DNA of 64,000 bases from Aestuariimicrobium sp. p3-SID1156 (lineage in GTDB: Bacteria; Actinomycetota; Actinomycetes; Propionibacteriales; Propionibacteriaceae): positions 1 to 64,000 of the forward strand of contig NZ_JALXXB010000004.1 of assembly GCF_025144225.1 (NCBI RefSeq), read 5' to 3'. Shown here one piece after another: positions 54,151-62,150 of this stretch (position 1 is the stretch's first letter; each line of letters opens with the position of its first letter). A program made the translations under genes and the position numbers. The notes beneath the pieces are model-generated. The model had not been told where the DNA came from. It ran no database searches and saw nothing but the letters and a program-made list of their open reading frames with translations.

Positions 54151-55347
54151 TCAGCGGCCACCGAGTCGACGCGCTACCTCGGCCGCGGCCGCCTGGCCAG
54201 AACCGAGCGCCCCATCGACGGAGGCATTGCCGAACTGGTCACCACACAGCACGGCCTCACCCTGGAAGCCGATGCGGCCCCGGGCGAACTGGCCGGGGGC
54301 CACGGCCGGCAGGCTGTGGGGAATGTGGTGCACGGCCAGGGTGCGCCAAGCCTCGGTCTCGGTGCCGTAGATGTGGCTGGCGTGGGCGCGCACGGCCTGC
54401 TCGTCCACTTCGCCGTCGGCCAGTGTGAGCGCCGCCACCAGATGCTGCCCGGCGGGGGCATGGTCGGGGGCGGTGTGGCTGACCACCGCGGTGGTGACGA
54501 TGGGCCCGCGTCGTTCTGCGTCCGCGTGGATCGCCCCGCTCGGGCTGGGCGCCTGGTGGGTGGCGAACCACCAAGTGGTGGTGGGGTGCGTGCTGGGGCG
54601 GCCTTGGCGGGCCAGTTCGGCGGAGGACACCGGCCCGGCGGCCAGCACCACGGCGCGGCCGGTGAAGCTGCCGTGCGGGGTCTCGACCCGGCCTGCATCG
54701 GTGTCGACAGCGGTCACCGGATGCCCAAGACGGACATCGAGACCCCCGGCGAGCGCCTCACCCAGCCGACGCATGCCACCGGTCGGCAAACCGGGGGTGC
54801 CCAGCAGGAACATCGACGCGAGCCAGGCTGTGAAGCGCGCCGAGGTGGAACCCTCGTCCTCGCACACCACGCCCGCCAAGAAGGGATCGACGACCTTGTG
54901 GCGCAGCGGTCCGGTGAATCCGGCCGCGTCGAAAGCATCACCGCGACGACGGTCGGCTCCCACCAGGCTGGTAACGAAGCGGGCCGCCGCCACGTCGCGT
55001 GGTCCCACCAGGCCGGTGCGCAGGTCGCGTGGTAGGGCGGTGGGGTGGCGTGTCGGGTCAACGAGCTCGTCCAGCCGCCCGTCGTGTCGCACCCGCACCG
55101 CACGGGGGAAGGCGTTCATCCCCAGCTGCTCCAGCACACCGGTGGCGCGAAGGTGCGGGTAGGCAGGGTTGAGCACTTGGAAGCCGCGTTCCACCACAAA
55201 CCCGTCCACCTCCTCGCTGGTGGCACGCCCGCCGACCTGCCGCTCGGTCTCCAGCACCACGGGGCGCAGCCCACGGGCGCGCAGCGTTCGGGCGCAGGCG
55301 AGGCCGGCCAGGCCAGCTCCCACCACAATCACGTCGTGAGCGGTCAT
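54151..55347 (-). CDS. FAD-dependent oxidoreductase (NAD(P)-binding Rossmann/amine oxidase fold)
   Basis: A 398-residue flavoprotein of the protoporphyrinogen-oxidase/phytoene-desaturase-like superfamily. The dinucleotide-binding motif DVIVVGAGLAGLACARTLRA opens the protein, followed by VGGRATSEEVDGFVVERGFQ and the C-terminal FAD-contact GEAVLCGDQFGNASVDGALG. GGAGGACATTC precedes the ATG. It probably starts the operon with the methyltransferase and glycosyltransferase. Exact reaction unknown. Confidence 0.82.
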   Translation of the reverse strand: MTAHDVIVVGAGLAGLACARTLRARGLRPVVLETERQVGGRATSEEVDGFVVERGFQVLNPAYPHLRATGVLEQLGMNAFPRAVRVRHDGRLDELVDPTRHPTALPRDLRTGLVGPRDVAAARFVTSLVGADRRRGDAFDAAGFTGPLRHKVVDPFLAGVVCEDEGSTSARFTAWLASMFLLGTPGLPTGGMRRLGEALAGGLDVRLGHPVTAVDTDAGRVETPHGSFTGRAVVLAAGPVSSAELARQGRPSTHPTTTWWFATHQAPSPSGAIHADAERRGPIVTTAVVSHTAPDHAPAGQHLVAALTLADGEVDEQAVRAHASHIYGTETEAWRTLAVHHIPHSLPAVAPGQFARGRIGFQGEAVLCGDQFGNASVDGALGSGQAAAAEVARRLGGR

Positions 55348-55407
55348 GAATGTCCTCCAGGGGTTGGTTGGGGAGGTTGGTCGGGTCGGTTCGTGGTGGA
55401 TGATGGG

Positions 55408-55575
55408 TCACAGCTCGACGGTGTCGTGTTCCCCGGCCTGGGGCCTTCCGGGCCGCTCTCGGTGTAGGCACTCTCGTGGCAACGCTCCACAGCTGCTTCT
55501 TGAGCTCGACATCATCGCGAAGCGGATGTCCCTGACCAGGTCATGCACCTTCTGGTGGTCGGCCAGCTCGTCCAT
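55408..55575 (-). pseudogene. Relic of a PPOX-family general stress protein
   Basis: GAGGAG then ATG 55575 begins MDELADHQKVHDLVRDIRFA and MM, the start of pyridoxamine-5'-phosphate-oxidase-like general stress proteins. Homology stops after about 22 residues; the frame ends 55 codons in with GEHDTVEL, which resembles the family's last residues. The whole beta-barrel is gone, so an internal deletion is likely. Confidence 0.45.
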
Positions 55576-55673
55576 CGCAACTCCTCATGGCTTCGGACGC
55601 ACCCAGTTGGCGCGGTGAGCGTGTCAAGGACATCATGCACCAGTCGGCCGATTCAATGGGGCAGACTTTTGTC

Positions 55674-56177
55674 ATGGCTGAACCAGCGCCCCGCAAGGCC
55701 GTCGAGACCACGCCTGACGGGCACCACATCGTGGTTGACGGCCGCAGGTGGCGAGCCAGCGACCCGCGCATCCCCCCGTTGCTGAGAGCCGAGCTGGTGG
55801 CGGAGTTGATGCGGGCTCGCCGCGAGTTGCGTACCCGCGGCGATGCGGTGAGGCCATACGTGCACGACGCGAAACTGGCCCTGGGTGAGCGCGGCGACCC
55901 GTGGTGGGAGGGCACGCCTCAAGGTACCAGGGTGAGGTTGGCGGCGACGATGCGCACGCTGCTGCGCCACCGCAGTGGCAGCACCATCTGCCCCAGCGAT
56001 GCCGCCCGTGTCGTCGGGGGCGAGCGATGGCGTGACCTGATGAACGTGGCCCTCGAGGTGACCGGCGACCTGGTCGCCGCCGGTGAGGTCGTGGTACAGC
56101 AGCAGGGCGCTGAGGTGCAGCTGGCCGATGCCAAGGGGCCGATCAGGCTGGCTCCGGGTCCCTGTTTGGGACGTTGA
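55674..56177 (+). CDS. DUF3253 domain protein
   Basis: A 167-residue protein. The first 80 residues are charged (GHHIVVDGRRWRASDPRIPP, LVAELMRARRELR). The rest matches DUF3253: RVRLAATMRTLLRHRSGSTI, CPSDAARVVGGERWRDLMNV and a winged-helix-like GEVVVQQQGAEVQLADAKGP. The start is uncertain (ATG 55656 or 55674; no good ribosome binding site). DUF3253 genes often lie near photolyase genes, in keeping with the neighbourhood. Possibly a small DNA-binding protein; function unknown. Confidence 0.65.
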   Translation: MAEPAPRKAVETTPDGHHIVVDGRRWRASDPRIPPLLRAELVAELMRARRELRTRGDAVRPYVHDAKLALGERGDPWWEGTPQGTRVRLAATMRTLLRHRSGSTICPSDAARVVGGERWRDLMNVALEVTGDLVAAGEVVVQQQGAEVQLADAKGPIRLAPGPCLGR

Positions 56178-56362
56178 GACCGTTCGGGCGAGCCTGTCTC
56201 GGTGCGTGGCCGAGAAACCCTGGTGTTGGTGGAACAGACGACAGCTGTGGATCCAACCCGGCTGGGGAATGGTGTGGTCAACTCACCCGAGCCGAGCTGG
56301 ATACCGTCGAGGCAACGCTGAAGCTGGTGCTGGAACTCCGCTGAGCGCAGCGGGGCACCGGC

Positions 56363-59300
56363 TCAGAGCAGCGCGTCCGTCAGGTGGTCCGGGCTTCCGA
56401 ACCGATGTGCAGTGATCGAGACGGCCTGCTCCAGCAACCAGGGCAGCATCTCCACGCGCCCTGCCTCGACCAGTTCACCCCGGTAGATGGTCAATTCCTG
56501 GGACGCCGCAGCAGCCACGGCGTCACCTCCCGCGCCGACATGGCGCAGGCGACCGGTCAGCTTCCCCACGCGCCGGAGGAACTCGTCCCGGCTCTCGATT
56601 CGAACCTCCACGCCAAGAGCACGCAGCGCCTGCTGAGTGGCGTCCGGGAGCTCGGAGCTGACCGAGAGCGCTGGCGTGACCCCCGCACGGAGCGCTGCGA
56701 TCACGCTGCGCAGTGCCCTCACCGTCGCGTCCGGGTCGGATGCGCGCACGAGTGCCGGGCCATCCCACGGCAGGTAGCGCACGATGTTGCGCTCCCCGGC
56801 CAGGCCCTGCACATCCCGTGCGATGCCGAACTCGGCCTGCCAGGCACGTTCGTCGCTGGCGGCGGCGCGGTCCAGCATGGGGTGGGGGTGCGCGCGGACC
56901 ACACGGCGAACCCGCTGGTCAAGGACGAGGGCAGGGTCAGCGGCCGCCTCGGCAGTACACCAACGCACCAGCGGCACCAGCGTGTTCACGCCTCCGGCCT
57001 TCGCGGTCGGGCCCACCGCCGACTTCTTCCAGCCGCCGAAGGGTTGGCGCTGCACGATCGCGCCGGTGGTGCCGCGATTGACGTACAGGTTGCCCGCCTT
57101 GACCCCGGCGAGCCACTGCTCGATCTCGGCGCTGTCGAGGGAATGCAGGCCTGACGTGAGGCCGAAGTCGGTGCCGTTGACGATGTCGATCGCCTCGGCA
57201 AGGTCGCGCGCGCTCATCACCCCCAGCACCGGCCCGAAGTACTCGGTGCAGTGGAATTCCGATCCCGGCTGTACGTGGGCGCGGATACCGGGGGACCACA
57301 GGCGGTCGGTGTCGTCCAGCTTCTGCGGCTGGAGCACCCAGTTCTCGCCCTCACCCAGTTCGGTGAGGCCGCGACGGAGCTTCTGCCCGGGCGGGGTCAC
57401 CAGCGGACCCATCTGGCTGGACGCATTCTCCGGCCAGCCGACTCGCAGCGAGGTGACCGCGTCCAGCAGCTGCTCACGGAAGCGTCGTGAGCGTGCCACC
57501 GGTCCCACCAAAACCACCAAAGAGGCTGCCGAGCACTTCTGACCAGCGTGGCCGAACGCGGATGCCGCAACGTCGGCGGCCGCCAGGTCCAGGTCGGCGC
57601 TGGGGGTGACGATGATGGCGTTCTTGCCGCTGGTTTCGGCGAGCACCTCCAGACCGGGGCGGACGCTGCGGAACAGCTCGGCGGTCTCCCAACTGCCCGT
57701 CAGCATGACGCGGGTCACCGTGGGGTGGCCGATGAACTGGCGCCCCAGGGTGTCCTCGTCGAGGGTGAGCAGCGCCAACGCGTCGCGCGGGATGCCAGCA
57801 GCCCACAGCGCCTCGACGACCACTGCCGCCGTGCGAGGGGATTCCGGGGCCGGCTTGACCGCCACCGTCGCACCCGCGGCCAGCGCCGACATGATCATCC
57901 CAGCCGGGATGGCGATGGGAAAGTTCCACGGCGGGGTGACGGCGACCACGCCGGGAGCCTCGGCCACGGCACCGTCCACCGTCTCCAGCTCGCGCGCCAG
58001 GTGGGCGTACCAGTGGGCGAAGTCGACCGCCTCGGACACTTCGGGGTCGGACTGGTCCAGCGTCTTGCCGGTCTCATCGGCAGCCACCGCCATCAGCTCG
58101 GCGCGGCGCCCCTCGAGTTCAAGCCCTGCCCGATCGAGCACGTCGGCCCGTGCGGCAGGAGAGAGGCTGGGCCAGTCGCTGGCTGCCAAGCGTCCCATGA
58201 CCTGGTCGAGTTCAGGTTCGGAGGCCACTCGAGCGGCTTCCACCAGGTCGGCACCCAGGGTGCCGCGATCTGGACGCCTGCGGATCGACTCGGCCCAACG
58301 CTGGTTCGCGGGAATCGCCGGGTCGGTGTCAGGAGCGTTGCGGAACGGTCCGCACGGCGCCTGGGCCGGCTGGGCGGTGCGGTCCTGGTTGCGATGGGCC
58401 ACCGGGGCCGGGGTGCTGGCCCGCACCTCCAGCGAGGCTGCGAACCGGTCCCGCTCCCGCGCGAACGCGGCGGCGTCGGTGCCCAGGTCGAAGACCGCCG
58501 ACATGAAGTTCTCCGGGGAGGCGCCCTCCTCCAGTCGGCGGACCAGGTAGGCGATGGCGACGTCGAACTCAGCGGGGGAGACGATCGGGGTGTAGAGCAA
58601 CAGCCCACCCACATGGCGACGGACCACCTCGGCCTGGGTGGTGGCCATGCCGAGCAGCATCTCGTACTCCACCGCCTCGGTGACGCCACGCTGGTTCGCC
58701 AGCAGCCATGACCAGACCACGTCGAACAGGTTGTGCCCGGCGATGCCCACATGCAGGTGCCCGGCGTGGTCGGGACGCAGTGCCCAGTCCAGGCAGCGCT
58801 TGTAGTTGGCGTCGGTCTCCACCTTGGAACCCCACGTCGCCAGCGGCCAGCCGTGGCGTTCGGCCTCAATCGTCTCCATCGGGAGGTTGGCGCCCTTGAC
58901 CAGACGCACCTTGATCGGGGCGCCACCACCATCCACGCGCTCGCCCGCCCATGCCCCCAGACGTTGGAGAGCCCCCAGCGCATCGGGCAGGTAGGCCTGC
59001 AGCACGATCCCGGCACGCAGCCCGGTCAGCGCCGGCTCGGCGAGCAGGCGTTCGAAGACCGCCATGGTCATCTCCAGGTCGCGGTACTCCTCCATGTCCA
59101 GGTTGATGAAGGTGCCGGTGCGCGCAGCCTCCAGGTACAGCGGACGCAGCCGGTCCACGACCTGGGTCACGGTCTCCTCGAAAGCGAAGGGCTGGTGGGG
59201 GGCGGTGGTCGCCGACACCTTGATCGAGACATAATCGACGTCATCACGGGCGACCAGGGCACGGGTGCCCGACAGTCGTCGATCAGCCTCCCGGCGTCCG

Positions 59301-59764
59301 AGGACGGCCTCACCCAGCAGGTTCACATTGCACCGCATGCCCTGCGCACGCACCCGGGCCAGCGCAGGCCCCAGCTTGTCGGGACGCGAATCGAGGACCA
59401 GGTGACCCACCAGGCGACGCAGCGCGGCACGCGCGGTGGCGGTCACCGGAGTCGGGGCCAGCGGGGCGGTCAGCCCACCCAGCCGAACCGCAGCACGAAG
59501 GTGGGCGGGCAGGAACGTCGGCGTCCCCTTGGCCAACTCTGACAGGTTGCGCGCCGCGGTGCGGTTGTCATCGGGGCGCACCACCCGGTCGACGAACCCG
59601 ACGGTGAAAGCCAGACCAGCGGGGTCCCCCAGCACATCGGCCAACTGCTGCCCGGCCGGGTCCGGGGGAAGGGTGGCAGCCTCGGCGAGCCATTGACTCA
59701 CGAGCTCGGAGACGGCCTCGACGGTGGGCCAATCATTCTGCCGATCGAGTTCTGGCAGGGGCAT
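56363..59764 (-). CDS. putA: Bifunctional proline dehydrogenase / P5C dehydrogenase
   Basis: An 1133-residue enzyme that oxidises proline to glutamate. The N-terminal FAD-linked PRODH barrel includes DYVSIKVSATTAPHQPFAF, TFINLDMEEYRDLEMTM, VRLVKGANLPME and LHVGIAGHNLFD. The aldehyde dehydrogenase part has VTPPWNFPIAIPAGMIMSAL, ETSGKNAIIV, GQKCSAASLVV (catalytic Cys) and VNRGTTGAIVQRQPFGGWKK. A trailing 170-residue region follows. It lacks an obvious DNA-binding head. GAGGT precedes ATG 59764; TAGGCT at 59805-59810 is a likely -10 box. With proB/proA in the window both making and breaking proline are encoded. Confidence 0.93.
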   Translation of the reverse strand: MPLPELDRQNDWPTVEAVSELVSQWLAEAATLPPDPAGQQLADVLGDPAGLAFTVGFVDRVVRPDDNRTAARNLSELAKGTPTFLPAHLRAAVRLGGLTAPLAPTPVTATARAALRRLVGHLVLDSRPDKLGPALARVRAQGMRCNVNLLGEAVLGRREADRRLSGTRALVARDDVDYVSIKVSATTAPHQPFAFEETVTQVVDRLRPLYLEAARTGTFINLDMEEYRDLEMTMAVFERLLAEPALTGLRAGIVLQAYLPDALGALQRLGAWAGERVDGGGAPIKVRLVKGANLPMETIEAERHGWPLATWGSKVETDANYKRCLDWALRPDHAGHLHVGIAGHNLFDVVWSWLLANQRGVTEAVEYEMLLGMATTQAEVVRRHVGGLLLYTPIVSPAEFDVAIAYLVRRLEEGASPENFMSAVFDLGTDAAAFARERDRFAASLEVRASTPAPVAHRNQDRTAQPAQAPCGPFRNAPDTDPAIPANQRWAESIRRRPDRGTLGADLVEAARVASEPELDQVMGRLAASDWPSLSPAARADVLDRAGLELEGRRAELMAVAADETGKTLDQSDPEVSEAVDFAHWYAHLARELETVDGAVAEAPGVVAVTPPWNFPIAIPAGMIMSALAAGATVAVKPAPESPRTAAVVVEALWAAGIPRDALALLTLDEDTLGRQFIGHPTVTRVMLTGSWETAELFRSVRPGLEVLAETSGKNAIIVTPSADLDLAAADVAASAFGHAGQKCSAASLVVLVGPVARSRRFREQLLDAVTSLRVGWPENASSQMGPLVTPPGQKLRRGLTELGEGENWVLQPQKLDDTDRLWSPGIRAHVQPGSEFHCTEYFGPVLGVMSARDLAEAIDIVNGTDFGLTSGLHSLDSAEIEQWLAGVKAGNLYVNRGTTGAIVQRQPFGGWKKSAVGPTAKAGGVNTLVPLVRWCTAEAAADPALVLDQRVRRVVRAHPHPMLDRAAASDERAWQAEFGIARDVQGLAGERNIVRYLPWDGPALVRASDPDATVRALRSVIAALRAGVTPALSVSSELPDATQQALRALGVEVRIESRDEFLRRVGKLTGRLRHVGAGGDAVAAAASQELTIYRGELVEAGRVEMLPWLLEQAVSITAHRFGSPDHLTDALL

Positions 59765-59804
59765 CTGGGTACCTCGACGTGGGGGTAACGGTGGCTTTGG
59801 TCTC

Positions 59805-59810
59805 AGCCTA
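59805..59810 (-). promoter_or_regulatory. -10 element for putA
   Basis: Minus-strand TAGGCT, 40 bp upstream of the putA ATG, leaving room for the GAGGT ribosome binding site. A divergent TAGAAT lies 50 bp away. Confidence 0.35.
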
Positions 59811-59860
59811 GGGCACGGTCTCGACAAGAACGTGCCACGCGCCAGCCCCCGTGCGCGGGC

Positions 59861-59866
59861 TAGAAT
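59861..59866 (+). promoter_or_regulatory. -10 element upstream of the broken MFS gene
   Basis: TAGAAT, two bases from consensus, about 50 bp upstream of an ATG with a GGAGG site. No -35 box is evident. Confidence 0.35.
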
Positions 59867-59916
59867 CAGCCTCGTCATTGCCTGCCTGGTGCGGGCGTCC
59901 CGCACCGGAGGCCCTC

Positions 59917-60496
59917 ATGAGCACACACACCGCCTCGCGCTTCTCGCTCGGTCCTGGCCCTCGTTGGTGCGGTCATCGAAGAGAACGCTGGCACCTGGGG
60001 CACTCTCTACATGCGCAGTGAACTGCATGTCAGCGGCTCGCTGGCGGCTTCGGGCTACATCACCGCGATGGCCTTCCACTTCCTGGGGCGCGTCAGCGGC
60101 GACGCGCTGGTCAACCGTTTCGGGCAGCGCCGCATGGCCCTGTTCGGAGGCCTTCTGGTGGCAGTGGGAGTCGCCGTCGCCTTCCCCAGCCCCCTGACGA
60201 CCGTTTTCGGCTATGCCAGCGCGGGCTATGGCGTGGCCACCGTCATTCCGTCGGTCTTCGAGGCTGCCGATGCCCTGCCGGGGTTCAAGCCGGGCACCGC
60301 GCTGACCGTCACCTTGCTGGTCCTGCGGGTCGGCTTTTTGGTCGCGCCCCCGCTCGTCGGTCTCATCGCGGACGCCTCCGCGGTCCGCTGGGGGCTGCTC
60401 TGCGTCTGCGCCGCCGGTCTGCTGGTGGCCGGGCTGGCCTGGGTCCTGTCCCCGGGGCGCGAGCCCTCCGACGTCCCGGTGGGGGCGACCAGGTGA
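59917..60496 (+). pseudogene. MFS transporter, internal deletion and frameshift
   Basis: The gene start survives (GGAGG, then ATG 59917, MSTHTASRFSLGPG). The frame then shifts near 59950, and the sense continues in another frame as VLALVGAVIEENAGTWGTLY, then SGSLAASGYITAMAFHFLGR and RFGQRRMALFGGLLVAVGVA. These are the second six helices of an MFS carrier; the first six are missing. The remnant ends by overlapping the next gene's GTG, so it may still carry that gene's promoter. Confidence 0.6.
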
Positions 60497-61395
60497 GCGT
60501 CGTGGACGCCCGGCCAGTGCTGGGCCCCGAACAATGGCAGCCCCTGGCCGAGGCGCACGAGCGTCGCGCCCGGACGCTCCTGGCCGATGTGATCGCTCGC
60601 CGGGCCCGCGGCGAACGGCACCCGGTGGAGGACTTCATGTTCGACTACTACCGGCTGCGTCCGGGCCAGTTGGTCGAGTGGCACCCCGGTGTTGGCGTGC
60701 GCTTGCGATGTGCTGCCTCTGCGGCAGCACATCGCTACTACCGCGAAGAGGATGGCCTGACTGGGGTGGACGCCCCCGCCTTCGTCGCGTCCCGGGGCTC
60801 GACGCTGAGGTTCACCCGCGAACTGCTGGTGGCCACCGGCGCCCGGCAGGGCCAGTTCAACTGCTTTGGCATGCACGAGTGGGCGATGGTCTACGGTCTC
60901 ACCCCCGACCAGACCCGCCACTCCGGGCTACCGCTGCGCTTCGCCCCAGACCGGATCCGCGAGGTGGTCAACGAGAACGGCCTGCGCTGCACCCACTACG
61001 ACGCCTTCCGCTTCTTCACCGAGGACGCCGCCCCGCAGAATGCCCATCAGCTCACTCGCGCCGACCAGGTCCGCTTCGACCAGCCCGGCTGCCTGCACGC
61101 CACCATGGACCTCTACAAGTACGCGGGCAAGCTGCTGCCGCTGACCAGCTCGGAGCTCCTGCTCGACTGCTACGACCTTGCCCTCGAGATCCGTGAGCTC
61201 GACATGCGGGCCAGTGCCTACGACCTGAGCGGCTGGGGGTATGAGCCCGTGGCGGTGGAGACCCCGGAGGGCAAGGCCACCTATGTGCGGATGCAGCGCG
61301 GTTTCTCCGAGCGCGGGCAGGTGCTCCGCCGACGACTGCTCGACGTCATCGACCAGACCACAGAACTGGCGGGGGCGTCAGCACTTCGAGACTGA
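60493..61395 (+). CDS. 3-methyladenine DNA glycosylase-annotated family protein with embedded palindrome
   Basis: A 300-residue protein of an actinobacterial family commonly labelled 3-methyladenine DNA glycosylase, though the label is weakly supported. Recognisable blocks are HPVEDFMFDYYRLRPGQLVE, FNCFGMHEWAMVYG, THYDAFRFFT, QPGCLHATMDLYKYA and LDMRASAYDLSGWGYEPVAV. Between WHPGVGV and YYREEDG the 37-bp palindrome is translated as RLRCAASAAAHR. Otherwise the conserved blocks are intact, so the insertion is tolerated. GTG 60493 overlaps the upstream remnant. Confidence 0.75.
   Translation: MSVVDARPVLGPEQWQPLAEAHERRARTLLADVIARRARGERHPVEDFMFDYYRLRPGQLVEWHPGVGVRLRCAASAAAHRYYREEDGLTGVDAPAFVASRGSTLRFTRELLVATGARQGQFNCFGMHEWAMVYGLTPDQTRHSGLPLRFAPDRIREVVNENGLRCTHYDAFRFFTEDAAPQNAHQLTRADQVRFDQPGCLHATMDLYKYAGKLLPLTSSELLLDCYDLALEIRELDMRASAYDLSGWGYEPVAVETPEGKATYVRMQRGFSERGQVLRRRLLDVIDQTTELAGASALRD
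60702..60738. repeat. 37-bp dispersed palindrome, copy 7, inside a gene
   Basis: Core GCGATGTGCTGCC, loop TCTGC, GGCAGCACATCGC: a perfect 13-bp stem at 60705-60735. The C-G pair of copy 4 is replaced by G-C, a compensatory change. The outermost three bases of each arm are lost. Translated in the same frame as copy 6. Confidence 0.88.
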
Positions 61396-61947
61396 CGGTC
61401 TCTGGTTCCACTTCGTGGCGAAATAGGTGATGCCACTGGACGCCACAGCCGATCCGAAGGCGCCCAGCCAGACCACGCTGCCGTAGGGCGACATCCCGAC
61501 GATCAGCAGGAGCAACAGGGTGCATCCCAGCGCCGCCACGGTCAGGAACCCGAAGAGACCCATCGCGAATGCGTGGGCAACCGCCTGGCTGTCGCTGGCC
61601 GCTGGCGCAACGGGCGCAACCTGCGCTCGGGGGAAACCCGACCCCTGGCACTGCCCCGGAGCAGCCGCCAGCGGTTCCACCGGGGGAAGGTCGTCAAGCA
61701 GCAGGAACAGGTCCATTCGCGTGCGTGCGTTCACGGCCTGGGACATGCGCTCCTCCAGTTCTGCCCGGTCCAGTCGGCCAGCGGCGTAGTGGTGTGCCAG
61801 CTGGTCGCAGGTGTGGGTGCGCTCCTCATCTCCGATCCTCGTCGTCACGGGAGTCGTCATCCGTCCCGGGTGGGCGGACCGTGCGAGTCCGGTGGCGTGG
61901 TGGGCTGAGGGCAGGGGACGCAGGGGAGTGGGCTGTGCGTGGGTCAT
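61378..61947 (-). CDS. DUF1707 membrane protein
   Basis: A 189-residue protein. The DUF1707 signature (GDEERTHTCDQLAHHYAAGR then LDRAELEERMSQAVNART) is followed by a short linker and two hydrophobic helices (FAMGLFGFLTVAALGCTLLL and VVWLGAFGSAVASSGITYFA). ATG 61947 has AGGA 7 nt upstream; ATG 61860 would remove 29 residues and start right at the domain. It overlaps the convergent glycosylase-like gene by 18 bp. Function unknown. Confidence 0.7.
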   Translation of the reverse strand: MTHAQPTPLRPLPSAHHATGLARSAHPGRMTTPVTTRIGDEERTHTCDQLAHHYAAGRLDRAELEERMSQAVNARTRMDLFLLLDDLPPVEPLAAAPGQCQGSGFPRAQVAPVAPAASDSQAVAHAFAMGLFGFLTVAALGCTLLLLLIVGMSPYGSVVWLGAFGSAVASSGITYFATKWNQRPSVSKC

Positions 61948-62093
61948 GTCCTGATCCTGTGACAGCGCAGGGCTACGAAACCCCCTCCAGCGGCCACCGC
62001 GGGACCAGCGGCTCCAGTCCGTGGACGAGGGTGACACGGACCTCGCCACCCGGATCAGACCGCAGTCGGATGTCGCCAGAACGGCGAGCCAAC

Positions 62094-62122
62094 TTGGTGC
62101 CCACGGTGCGCTGAACTACAGT
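62094..62122 (+). promoter_or_regulatory. Promoter of the L,D-transpeptidase gene
   Basis: TTGGTG (62094-62099) and TACAGT (62117-62122) are separated by exactly 17 bp, the best -35/-10 pair in the window. The start codon lies 28 bp downstream after GGAGGTCCC. Confidence 0.6.
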
Positions 62123-62150
62123 TTCGGTGATTTCTTCCCCCGGAGGTCCC

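Noticed and set aside
56178..56362. Short frame ending LTRAELDTVEATLKLVLELR between DUF3253 and putA
   Set aside because: Coding-like at its end but about 20 codons with no start signal; may be a gene tail relic, not supportable as a feature.
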